The notes beneath the pieces are model-generated. The model searched no databases. It was not told where the DNA came from and was given only the letters and a program-made list of their open reading frames with translations. A DNA stretch of 64,000 nt from Desulfomicrobium sp. UBA5193. GTDB lineage: Bacteria; Desulfobacterota; Desulfovibrionia; Desulfovibrionales; Desulfomicrobiaceae. Numbering within the stretch: position 1 is the stretch's first letter; each line of letters starts with the position of its first letter. Below, one piece after another: positions 42,779 to 50,811 of this stretch. Location: positions 248,001 through 312,000 of the forward strand of contig DHWB01000004.1 in the NCBI GenBank assembly GCA_002412965.1, written 5' to 3'. Both the position numbers and the translations under genes were made by a program.

Positions 42779-43129
42779 CTAGAAATTGAAGACTTTTGCT
42801 TCCGCTGCCAGGTCGATGAGGTGCGGGCCGCCGTCGAGCAGCATGTTCGGGAAGAAACGGGCCTCGTCCATGTTCCGGTTACGGGCGCAGGGGGTGCAGA
42901 TTCCGATCTCCACTTCCGACTGGACCAGATAGGGCAGATAGTCTCCGGGGCAGTCGCCGGTGAGCGTCTTTTGGCTCAGGTCCCTGGCCGTGTCCGCCCA
43001 GGAGACTCCCGAGTCGATAAAGAACATGTTCACATGGTGCCCCTTGGAGTGGGCGATGCGTGCGAACTGGAAGCAGCGGGTCGCCGCCTCGTTGTCATCC
43101 TTGCTCAGTACAAACAGAAATTTGGCCAT
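42779..43129 (-). CDS. DsrE-like sulfur-relay family protein
   Basis: A 116-residue small soluble protein with the DsrE/DsrF/TusD-like fold. The first strand is KFLFVLSKDDNEAATRCFQF. HHVNMFFIDSGV follows. The conserved cysteines sit in GDCPGDYLPYL and GICTPCARNR; the last is a CxxC not seen in classical TusD. Family members carry persulfide sulfur for tRNA thiolation or dissimilatory sulfite metabolism. ATG 43129 is supported by GGGAGG. The gene is monocistronic and divergent from rtcB. Specific partners (TusB/TusC, DsrC) are not nearby. Confidence 0.75.
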   Translation of the reverse strand: MAKFLFVLSKDDNEAATRCFQFARIAHSKGHHVNMFFIDSGVSWADTARDLSQKTLTGDCPGDYLPYLVQSEVEIGICTPCARNRNMDEARFFPNMLLDGGPHLIDLAAEAKVFNF

Positions 43130-43327
43130 TTCATCCTCCCCATGTTCCTGAAACGCCTCCCTAGAATGATCCATTCGGAAAATCAACGAATTCAATGAAC
43201 GATAGTTGAAGGAATTTTCTTGATTGCGGCTGACATTCGGAATTTCTTGAGGATCGCCGCATTTGTTCTCTTAGATTCCTTCGCGGAGCGTCTTGGAGAA
43301 ACTCGAAATAATGATTAAGGCTTCCTC

Positions 43328-44716
43328 ATGGCCATGAAAAGCACGAAAAACAAGCTGCCCTTTCGTTTGTCCGCTCTGGGGATACCCGAGAAGCTCATGC
43401 CCGTGGTCCTGCAGTGCGTGCGCCAGCTGGAAGACGAGGGCGTGCGTGGCAAGGCCCTGCGCCGCCTGTTTGGCCGTCTGGCGGATGATCCCCGGTCTTT
43501 TTCCGATCATCCGGTCCTTGGCTCCCTGGCCGGGATGCTGTGCGGGGTGGGATCTCGGGAGCCTGCCCTTCCCAAGTCGGAGGCTCCCTGGCGAGCCTGG
43601 GGGGAGGATCTCGACCCCAAGGCCGTGCAGCAGATGCGCGACGGCGCGAGCCTCCCCGTGGCCGTGAGCGGGGCGCTCATGCCCGATGCCCATGTCGGCT
43701 ACGGCCTGCCAATAGGCGGAGTACTCGCCGCGGACAACGCGGTCATTCCGTACGGGGTGGGCATGGACATCGCCTGCCGGATGAAGATGAGCGTCTTCGC
43801 CCTCTCCCCGCAGCTGATCGATTCCCACGGCGACGATCTTGCGCTGGCCATCCAGCAGGAGACCTGCTTTGGTGTCGGCGGCAAATTTCAAGTCCGCAAG
43901 GACCACGCGGTCATGCACGAGGATTGGGGTTTCTCCCCGGTCACGGCGCGCATGCGCGACACCGCCTGGGCCCAGCTCGGCACCAGCGGTTCTGGCAATC
44001 ATTTCGTGGAGTGGGGCGTGCTCGATGTGCCTCTGGACATGCCCGGACTGCCTGCGGGAATGTATCCGGCGTTGCTGTCGCACAGCGGCAGCCGGGGCAC
44101 GGGCGGGGAAGTGGCCAAATACTATTCCGCTCTGGCGAGGCGTCTGCATCCGGAACTGCCCCGCGACCTGGGGCATCTGGCCTGGTTGGGGCTGGACTCC
44201 GATCCGGGCCGGGAATATTGGGCCGCGATGGAACTCATGGGCCGCTACAGCGCAGCCAATCATGCCCTCATCCACCGGGCCGTGGCGGCACATCTGGGAT
44301 TTTCGCCCGTGTGGATCGTCGAAAACCATCACAATTTCGCCTGGAAAGAGGAACATGGCGGGCGACAGGTCATCGTGCACCGCAAGGGAGCCACGCCGGC
44401 CGGGGCCGGAATCCTGGGAATCATCCCTGGGACCATGGTCGATCCGGCCTACGTGGTCGAAGGACTGGGCAACCCCCTGTCCCTGTGCTCGGCGGCCCAC
44501 GGCGCGGGACGCGCCATGAGCCGCAAGGAGGCCTTGAAGCGCTTTCGGCGGGGGGATCTGGAACATGTGCTGCGGGAACGCGGGGTCCGCCTGCTCTCGG
44601 GTGGGCTGGACGAAGTGCCCATGGCCTACAAGAATATCGGTTCGGTCATGGCCGCCCAAAGCGACCTCGTCCGCATTCGCGCGACCTTTGTGCCGCGCAT
44701 CGTGAAAATGGCGTAA
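43328..44716 (+). CDS. RtcB-family RNA ligase
   Basis: A 462-residue member of the RtcB family, which joins 2',3'-cyclic-phosphate and 5'-OH RNA ends with GTP and manganese. Recognisable motifs are PDAHVGYGLPIGGVLA, PYGVGMDIACRMKMS with the metal Cys, SGNHFVEWGV, HSGSRGTGGEVAKYY and LCSAAHGAGRAMSR with the guanylylated His. It lacks the intein and archease partner seen elsewhere, and no rtcA or rtcR is adjacent. Its motifs differ from Escherichia coli RtcB (DIACRM for DIGCGM), so it may be a paralogous branch. AAGG precedes the ATG. Confidence 0.87.
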   Translation: MAMKSTKNKLPFRLSALGIPEKLMPVVLQCVRQLEDEGVRGKALRRLFGRLADDPRSFSDHPVLGSLAGMLCGVGSREPALPKSEAPWRAWGEDLDPKAVQQMRDGASLPVAVSGALMPDAHVGYGLPIGGVLAADNAVIPYGVGMDIACRMKMSVFALSPQLIDSHGDDLALAIQQETCFGVGGKFQVRKDHAVMHEDWGFSPVTARMRDTAWAQLGTSGSGNHFVEWGVLDVPLDMPGLPAGMYPALLSHSGSRGTGGEVAKYYSALARRLHPELPRDLGHLAWLGLDSDPGREYWAAMELMGRYSAANHALIHRAVAAHLGFSPVWIVENHHNFAWKEEHGGRQVIVHRKGATPAGAGILGIIPGTMVDPAYVVEGLGNPLSLCSAAHGAGRAMSRKEALKRFRRGDLEHVLRERGVRLLSGGLDEVPMAYKNIGSVMAAQSDLVRIRATFVPRIVKMA

Positions 44717-44729
44717 TAAGGAGAACGAA

Positions 44730-45839
44730 ATGGCTTTGGTTGTTCAGAAATACGGGGGCAGCAGCGTGGCCACCCCGGAGCAGATCCGTGATCTGGCCCG
44801 GCGCATCGTGGAGCGGCATGACTGCGGAGACCAGGTGGTCGTCGTGGTTTCGGCCATGGGCAAGAGCACCGACGCCCTCGTGCGTCAGGCCAAGGAACTG
44901 GCCGAGCATCCCGACCCGCGTGAAATGGACATGCTCGTGTCGGCCGGCGAGCGCATCTCCATCGCCATGATGAGCATCGCCATAAACGGATTTCGTCCCG
45001 GTCTGGCCGTGTCATTCACCGGCTCCCAGATCGGGCTCATCACCGACTGCAATCACGGAGACGCACGCGTCCTGGAAGTGCAGGGCGACCGGCTGCGTCA
45101 GACTCTGGATGAAGGCCGCATTGCGGTTGTCGCCGGATTTCAGGGCGTGTCCACGGCCCGCGAGATTACCACCCTGGGCCGGGGCGGATCGGACACCACC
45201 GCCGTGGCCGTGGCCGCTGCCCTGGAGGCCGATGTCTGCGAGATCTATTCGGATGTGGATGGGGTCTACACCTCGGATCCGCGCCTGGCACCCTCGGCCC
45301 GGCGGCTGGATACCGTGGACTATGAGACCATGCTTGAGATGTCCGCCGCCGGGGCCAAGGTTCTGAAGGATGACGCGGTGGAATACGCCCGCCGCCTGGG
45401 TGTGCGCATAGCAGCAGGGTCCAGCAGCTCCGGGCGGATAGGGACCATCGTCAGCAATGAAAACCTGAACCGCGACACCCTGCAGGCCATGGTCTATCAT
45501 GACCGCCTGCGCTGGCTCGTGTTCGCCGCTGGCGTGCCCCTGCCTCCTGACTGCCGCCTGTGCCAGTCCATCGAGGGCCGCAGCGTCGTGGTCGTGGACG
45601 AGAAGCATGCCGGAGCCATGGAAGGGGTGCCGTGCGTGAGCCTGTCTCTGATCGGCTCGCGGGTCGCCGCCCAGCGCGAGCGGGTGAACGGGGTGCTGGC
45701 CATGCTGGAGGAAGCCGGAAACCGGGTCCTGGCCATCAGCAGCACGGCCTCGAAGTATGAGATATTTCTTGAAGATCCCATGTCCCAGCCCCTGGTGGCC
45801 GCCATTCACGACATGCTGTTCACGGGGGAGGGCGCATGA
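44730..45839 (+). CDS. Aspartate kinase with truncated first ACT domain
   Basis: A 369-residue aspartokinase that phosphorylates aspartate for Lys, Met and Thr synthesis. The kinase domain (about 1-240) is intact: KYGGSS at 7-12, VSAMGKSTDALV, SAGERISIAMM, ITTLGRGGSDTTAVAVAAAL and SDVDGVYTSDPR. A normal enzyme then has two ACT domains. Here the first is shortened to about 60 unrecognisable residues, and only the last ACT repeat (about 300-365, VSLSLIGSRVAAQRERVNG) is clear. It is about 35-40 residues shorter than usual. Feedback by lysine or threonine may be altered. AAGGAGAACGAA precedes the ATG. dapL lies nine kb downstream. Confidence 0.88.
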   Translation: MALVVQKYGGSSVATPEQIRDLARRIVERHDCGDQVVVVVSAMGKSTDALVRQAKELAEHPDPREMDMLVSAGERISIAMMSIAINGFRPGLAVSFTGSQIGLITDCNHGDARVLEVQGDRLRQTLDEGRIAVVAGFQGVSTAREITTLGRGGSDTTAVAVAAALEADVCEIYSDVDGVYTSDPRLAPSARRLDTVDYETMLEMSAAGAKVLKDDAVEYARRLGVRIAAGSSSSGRIGTIVSNENLNRDTLQAMVYHDRLRWLVFAAGVPLPPDCRLCQSIEGRSVVVVDEKHAGAMEGVPCVSLSLIGSRVAAQRERVNGVLAMLEEAGNRVLAISSTASKYEIFLEDPMSQPLVAAIHDMLFTGEGA

Positions 45840-46528
45840 ACAAAAAGATCGTCCTCGGTCTGGGAATTGCCTTGTTCGTGGCCCTTTTTTTCATGCTCGA
45901 CGTGCAGCGTTTTTTGAGCCTGGAAGCGATGCAGCGTTCACTTGGCGCATTGCAGCAGGCCTACGCCGAACACCGCGTCCTCATGGTCGGGGGATTTTTT
46001 ATGTGCTACGTGCTCATGGCCGCCTTCAGCCTGCCAGGGGCGGTGGTCATGGGCCTGGCCGGAGGGGCAATCTTCGGCTTCTGGGTGGCAACCATTGCCG
46101 TGTCCTTTGCCTCTTCCGTGGGCGCGACTCTGGCCTTTCTGCTGTCCCGCTACCTGTTTCGGGACGTGGTTCAGCGCCGCTTCGGCGACAGCCTGGTTGC
46201 CATGAACGAGGGCGTCGCCCGCGAAGGGGCTTGGTATCTGTTCACCCTGCGTCTCATCCCGGTATTTCCGTTCTTCATCATCAACCTGCTCATGGGTCTG
46301 ACCCCGATGCCGGTGCGGACCTTCTACTGGGTCTCGCAGCTCGGCATGCTCGGCGGGACCATGGTCTTCGTCAACGCGGGCAAGGAGCTGGGCCGGCTTG
46401 AGTCCCTGTCCGGAATCCTCTCGCCGTCCATTCTTGTCGCTTTTGCCCTGCTCGGTCTTTTTCCCCTGATGGTGAAGAAGCTCGTCGGCTGGATGCAGGC
46501 CCGAAAAAAGGCGGCGGGACGTCTTTGA
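45836..46528 (+). CDS. VTT-domain (TVP38/TMEM64-like) membrane protein
   Basis: A 230-residue inner-membrane protein of COG0398. A first helix at about 7-25, then YVLMAAFSLPGAVVMGLAGG and FLLSRYLFRDVVQRRFG with the re-entrant loop pattern of the DedA/VTT fold. RLIPVFPFFIINLLMGLTPM is the conserved second re-entrant loop. A last helix near 200 precedes a basic tail. Relatives act as lipid scramblases or undecaprenyl-phosphate and phospholipid flippases; the cargo here is unknown. ATG 45836 overlaps the aspartate kinase stop by four bases. A membrane protein coupled to aspartate kinase has no evident metabolic reason. Confidence 0.87.
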   Translation: MNKKIVLGLGIALFVALFFMLDVQRFLSLEAMQRSLGALQQAYAEHRVLMVGGFFMCYVLMAAFSLPGAVVMGLAGGAIFGFWVATIAVSFASSVGATLAFLLSRYLFRDVVQRRFGDSLVAMNEGVAREGAWYLFTLRLIPVFPFFIINLLMGLTPMPVRTFYWVSQLGMLGGTMVFVNAGKELGRLESLSGILSPSILVAFALLGLFPLMVKKLVGWMQARKKAAGRL

Positions 46529-46547
46529 TTCAGGTCCCAGTGAATTT

Positions 46548-47414
46548 CTAATGACAGATCCACAAGGTCGTGGACTCCATGTGCTTAAGGAGATCCATGC
46601 TGACCGAGCCGAGCAGGTGCAGGGATCTGGTTTCCCCGCGTCCCGTGCGGCCCGTGGCCAGGACGCCGTAACCGCCTTCGCGGGACACGCGCAGGATGGT
46701 CTCGAAGGTGTTGGTGCCTTCGACGATCTTCTGCCTGATGCGGCCTGGCGCGATTCCGTTTTCTTCCAACATGTGCCGGGCGCCGGATATGGCCTCCGCC
46801 GGCACGGCCGAGGAGGCGTGGGCAATGACGTGCAGCAGGGTGATCTCATGATCCGGTTCGTCCTTGAGCATGAACCCCACATGATCGGCGCAGCGCAGGC
46901 TGGCCGGGGAGCCGTCGGTGCAGAGGAGCACGTGCGGCATCGGCTTTTCGTGGCTGCGGCAGATCCACAGCGGGATGTCCATGGGCGTGCTGAAAACCTG
47001 CTTGCTCACGCTCTCGTCGAGCAACTCTTCCAGGCGCGACAGTCCGCGACGGCCCAGGGCAATGCAGTCGTACATGCCGGCGATGCCTTCCTGGATGATG
47101 TCCTTGGCCGTTCCGAGCTGTTTGAAGGCGATCTTCCTGTGGATGTTCGCCTTGGGGAAATGCTTGGTCACCAGAAGCTCCTCGGCCTTGTCGAGGGCGG
47201 TCTGGGCCAGGCTTGTGGTCTGGGCTTCCCTGCGGTTCAGGTTGCCGTAATCCTGGATGATCTCCGATTCCGTGAGGCCAGCTTTGGGATTGGGAGCCAC
47301 ATAGAGCAGGGTCAGGTGCAGATCCTTGTTGTTGCCGAAGAAACCGGCAACAAAACGCACGGCTTGCAGAGAGCTGTATTCATCACTGACGGTGAGCAGG
47401 AGATGTCTGTCCAT
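46548..47414 (-). CDS. Tandem universal stress protein (UspA x2)
   Basis: A 288-residue cytoplasmic protein with two USP domains (about 1-140 and 145-288). The second carries the full nucleotide motif GRTGRGETRSLHLLGS, the G-2X-G-9X-G(S/T) pattern of ATP-binding UspA. In the first, GRRGLSRLEELLDESV has only part of it. Such tandem proteins respond to stationary phase, oxidative and respiratory stress. ATG 47414 has GAGGACTTTCA upstream. On the plus-strand side it meets the VTT gene 19 bases away, convergent. A transglutaminase-like gene lies upstream in the same direction. Confidence 0.9.
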   Translation of the reverse strand: MDRHLLLTVSDEYSSLQAVRFVAGFFGNNKDLHLTLLYVAPNPKAGLTESEIIQDYGNLNRREAQTTSLAQTALDKAEELLVTKHFPKANIHRKIAFKQLGTAKDIIQEGIAGMYDCIALGRRGLSRLEELLDESVSKQVFSTPMDIPLWICRSHEKPMPHVLLCTDGSPASLRCADHVGFMLKDEPDHEITLLHVIAHASSAVPAEAISGARHMLEENGIAPGRIRQKIVEGTNTFETILRVSREGGYGVLATGRTGRGETRSLHLLGSVSMDLLKHMESTTLWICH

Positions 47415-47508
47415 TGAAAGTCCTCGCGGGGTGTTTTTTTATACTTTTCATCTAGAGCAAAGCACGGGTTCTTGCAATCCTGTCCTTAAATATTCCGGTG
47501 CAATGCGA

Positions 47509-49605
47509 TCATGGTTTTGGCGTGAGCCGCACGTACGTGGATTTCGTAGCCTTCACCTTGAACAATTGAATCCGGACCGTTGTGCCGTTGTCCGTGCGTT
47601 CCGGCGTGAGGAGCAGATACTCTCCGGGCTGCATGGCGCAAGTCGGACCGCTTGGGCCTTCCTGCCAGGGCAGGTCGTCCAGGGCCATCACGTAGCCGTC
47701 TTCCAGCCTGGCCACGCCGAAGTCGCGCAGCGGCTGCAGATTCGTGCCGCCCAGGATGCGCAGGGTCCCGTCGGCCTTGGGCCGGGGCTCTATTTCCAGG
47801 AACTGCCACGCCTTGCCGTCAAAGTATTCCACACCCCCGAAATCCGGCTGATAGCGTGCCGCGACACCCATGGTGCGCAGGGCCGCGGTGGCCAGCACGC
47901 CCTTGTCCTTGTCCGAGGCGCAGAATCCTCCGGCATGGACTTGGCTTGGTGTAAGCGGCGGGCCGAACAGGGCGGGGGGCAGAGTTTGCAGGGTGCTTAT
48001 CCTCGCTTGAACCAGGCGGATTTTCTTTTCCAGAGGCTGGTCCGCGAAATTTTCCAGCCATGTCCAGAGCTGCGCGCGCCAAGGTGACCAAGGCTCAAGG
48101 TGGATGCGCGGGGAGAGCACGAAGCGCTCGAAAAGCTCGTCGTCATAGGACAGCCCGCCCTTTGCCGCAGCCTCTCGGGCCTGGACCGCCAGTGCGATAT
48201 CTGAGGTCAGGGTTTCAGGCTCGGCTTGCAGCAGGTCCTTGTCGTCCAGTCCCTTGATGAGCGGTTCGATCCAGGGTGTGCTCGGCCCGGCAGGCTGGTG
48301 CAGGAGTCGCAGCCACTGCGCGGTGCGTTCTCCGGCCAGCAGCAGGCGCTCGCGCATGGGGCCGGACAGGTCGCGCAGGAGCGGTTCCCAGCGTCTGGCG
48401 CGTTCTTCGCGGATGCGTTTGAGCTCTGGGCTGAGTGTGGCATTGAAGGTGTCCACCGCCGGGCCCGGATAGGAGAATTCCAGGGATGCGGGGAGCGGGC
48501 GCGGGTCCGTTGCTTGGAGATTGACGTATGTCGTCTCCAGGTCGCGGGTGTCGAGCATGGTCCAGGCCAGGGCGTCATCGGCCGCGCAGGAGACGAAAAA
48601 GATTCCGGGTCCGAGGGTGACCATGGCTTCGCCGTCACCATTGGTCACGGCTTTGGTCACGGGCCGAAGTCCGCCCATGGAATACATGGAGAAGATGACA
48701 TCAAGGCCGGGGACGGGCTCGCTCTCTTCCCCGGTCACGCGCAGGCGGACCTTCGTTGCCAGCGCATAGCCTTCCGTGTTGTCGAGCAGGGCGAAGCCCG
48801 GTCCGGTGCGATAGACTGCGGAGTCTGAAGGATGGCCGAAGGCGTGGGCCGCCACCTTGGGCATGCGCGGGGCCTGGGCCGCGAACCAGGTCTGGTTCAG
48901 GGCGGAGAACTCCGTTCCGCTTTCCAGAAATTGCCAGCCATCCGGAGTCCAGGCTTCGACCCAGGCGTGATTGCCGTCCGCCTGCTGCCACCACGGGACC
49001 ATGGCCTGGCGCACGGGCAGTCCCACTGCGCGGGCCGCGGCCAGAAAGAGGATGTTGGTTTCTTCACAGCGCCCGTACCCGGCCTCCAGAATGGAATTCA
49101 CGCCCAGGTCGCGCCGGGAGGTGGGACGATATTCGGCCTTCTGCGCGCACCACTTGCCCACGATCGCCAGCGCCTCCTCCATGCTTCCGGCCTTGGTGCA
49201 GAGGGGCGCCAGTTCGCGAAAAAGCACGGCCCGGTGGGGCTGGAAGGGCTCCTGGCTGGCGCGATGCGGCAGGACGTAATGCAGGAAAATGTCCCAGGGA
49301 ATCTCCCAGGGCATGGTTTGCCTGGCCAGGAACGCGTATTCCAGATTCTCGCGCAGCTCCGCCTCGGTCATGGACAATCTGTCGGCCAGAGGCAGGTTTT
49401 CGAGCAGAAAAAGGGCGGCACGCCCCTTCTGCGAGTCTTCGGCATAGGCCTGCGCAAAGGCGGCATGCTCGGCCGCTTTTGGGTTGGCCGCGGCCGGTAT
49501 GGCGATGAGGGTGCTTTTGGAATCCGTGACCGGCTGGCGCGTGGCGCAACCCCACAGGATGACGAGGAGCAGGATGCACAGTTTGGGGAGGTGGCGGGTA
49601 TTCAT
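47509..49605 (-). CDS. Transglutaminase-like lipoprotein with duplicated core
   Basis: A 698-residue exported lipoprotein: signal sequence with lipobox WGC, the acylated Cys at residue 20. The first transglutaminase-like core has Cys180 (GRCEETN), His213 (NHAWVEAW) and an acidic Glu228 in FLESGTE where the family has Asp. A beta-rich middle domain (about 280-380) reads like a carboxypeptidase-regulatory repeat. A second core near residue 555-610 resembles the first: Cys562 in GGFCASDKDKG and again WQFLE. It lacks the His, so it is probably inactive. The combination suggests a periplasmic or cell-surface amidase or cysteine protease. No strong ribosome site before ATG 49605. uspA follows downstream. 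Confidence 0.75.
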   Translation of the reverse strand: MNTRHLPKLCILLLVILWGCATRQPVTDSKSTLIAIPAAANPKAAEHAAFAQAYAEDSQKGRAALFLLENLPLADRLSMTEAELRENLEYAFLARQTMPWEIPWDIFLHYVLPHRASQEPFQPHRAVLFRELAPLCTKAGSMEEALAIVGKWCAQKAEYRPTSRRDLGVNSILEAGYGRCEETNILFLAAARAVGLPVRQAMVPWWQQADGNHAWVEAWTPDGWQFLESGTEFSALNQTWFAAQAPRMPKVAAHAFGHPSDSAVYRTGPGFALLDNTEGYALATKVRLRVTGEESEPVPGLDVIFSMYSMGGLRPVTKAVTNGDGEAMVTLGPGIFFVSCAADDALAWTMLDTRDLETTYVNLQATDPRPLPASLEFSYPGPAVDTFNATLSPELKRIREERARRWEPLLRDLSGPMRERLLLAGERTAQWLRLLHQPAGPSTPWIEPLIKGLDDKDLLQAEPETLTSDIALAVQAREAAAKGGLSYDDELFERFVLSPRIHLEPWSPWRAQLWTWLENFADQPLEKKIRLVQARISTLQTLPPALFGPPLTPSQVHAGGFCASDKDKGVLATAALRTMGVAARYQPDFGGVEYFDGKAWQFLEIEPRPKADGTLRILGGTNLQPLRDFGVARLEDGYVMALDDLPWQEGPSGPTCAMQPGEYLLLTPERTDNGTTVRIQLFKVKATKSTYVRLTPKP

Positions 49606-49974
49606 CAAGTCAGTGTAGCGGCGGAGCAAAGCACCTGTCCAGAGAGTGGGGAGCACATTTTTCGTTCGTCCTCAATAACAGCCAAAACCAGGTATCGACT
49701 TCCTCTTTTTCGGATATGCAAGGCTTGGATTTTTTATGGTTGCAGGGCTTCCCAGGGTGATATTTCGTCTTTAAATTCGGATTTCGTCCTTTTCTGTCGC
49801 GTGGTTCGTCCATGCTGCCCTTTGATGATATCGGAATTGTCTCTTGTTTGGAGGTAATGAGCGAATTGCAATATATATTTTGCATTGGTGCGCTTTTTGA
49901 TATGCTCCGTTTGTCATGGCTTATTTTGAGCGGGATGTTTTATTTCATGAGGGTACAGCTGAAGGAGGACAACG
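49606..49974 (+). other. 369-base AT-rich intergenic region, divergent promoters
   Basis: No gene is supported here. Base composition falls well below the surroundings, most clearly at 49730-49960. A near-palindrome of 18 bases lies at 49867-49884 (TGCAATATATATTTTGCA, 16 of 18 positions symmetric), 90 bases before the DUF2092 gene, and could be an operator. The region separates the minus-strand transglutaminase gene from the plus-strand DUF2092 gene. I could not place promoter boxes with confidence. Open frames of 64 and 91 codons lack ribosome sites. Confidence 0.4.
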
Positions 49975-50811
49975 GTGAAAATTGTCGCATGGCTTGGACG
50001 CATTAGGTCACTGTGGACCGCATGCGCGGCGTTGGGGGTTGTTCTGGCACTTGTTGCCGCACCGACGCTGGCGGCGGATAACGCGACGGACACTGCCGCT
50101 ACTCAGCAGGATTTGGAAGCCGGCAGGATACTTTATGAGATGGCCAACGTTATCGCCAAGGCGCCGGCAATGAGCGTGACCATCCGCAGCGGCTACGACG
50201 CCATCCAGGAAGACGGCCAGAGGATCGAGTTCGGCGAGAAGCGCCGGATCACGCTGCAGCGTCCCGATCGGGTTCGCGTCGAGGTTCAGCGCAGCGATGG
50301 CGACAAGGGACAGATCCTGTTCGATGGCAAGACAATTACCGTCTTCAGGGCTGCGGACAACGTCTTTGCCCGTGTTGAAAAAAACGGCACCATTGATGAA
50401 ATATTGGTCTTCATGGTCAAGGATCTGCAGATGACAATGCCGCTGGCCAGGATGTTCCTCACAAACTTTCCGCAGGGTCTGGAGAAGCAGGTCACGTCAG
50501 TCAGCTATGTGGAGGAGGATCACCTCTTCGATGTTCCCACCGACCATCTGGCCGCCCGTTCCGCAGCGATCGATCTGCAGGTGTGGGTCACGCAGGGCGA
50601 GCAGCCGCTGCCGCGCAGGGTCGTCATCACCTACAAGAATGCGGAGGGCGAGCCACAGTTTTGGGCTGAATTCTCCGATTGGAACCTGTCGCCCAATATC
50701 GCAGGCGATACTTTTTCCTTCACCCCGCCGTCAGGAGCCGAGCAGATTCCGCTTCTCGCCCCCGTTCGCCAGAAGGGTTCCCTCCCTGCTCAGGAAGGAG
50801 ACAAGCAATGA
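49975..50811 (+). CDS. DUF2092 family exported protein
   Basis: A 278-residue protein. Residues 1-33 form a long signal peptide ending near APTLAADN. The rest is a beta-rich LolA/LppX-like domain: FGEKRRITLQRPDRVRVEVQ, KTITVFRAADNVFARVEKNG and RRVVITYKNAEGEPQFWAEF. DUF2092 proteins are periplasmic with unknown function. The fold can carry lipids, which is inference. GTG 49975 has GGAGG six bases upstream. The stop overlaps the next gene's ATG by four bases, so the two products likely work together. Confidence 0.85.
   Translation: MKIVAWLGRIRSLWTACAALGVVLALVAAPTLAADNATDTAATQQDLEAGRILYEMANVIAKAPAMSVTIRSGYDAIQEDGQRIEFGEKRRITLQRPDRVRVEVQRSDGDKGQILFDGKTITVFRAADNVFARVEKNGTIDEILVFMVKDLQMTMPLARMFLTNFPQGLEKQVTSVSYVEEDHLFDVPTDHLAARSAAIDLQVWVTQGEQPLPRRVVITYKNAEGEPQFWAEFSDWNLSPNIAGDTFSFTPPSGAEQIPLLAPVRQKGSLPAQEGDKQ

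Noticed and set aside
49812..50006. 64-codon frame ahead of the DUF2092 gene with a hydrophobic segment
   Set aside because: It overlaps the DUF2092 start, has no ribosome site, and lies in an AT-rich control region where hydrophobic codons arise by chance.
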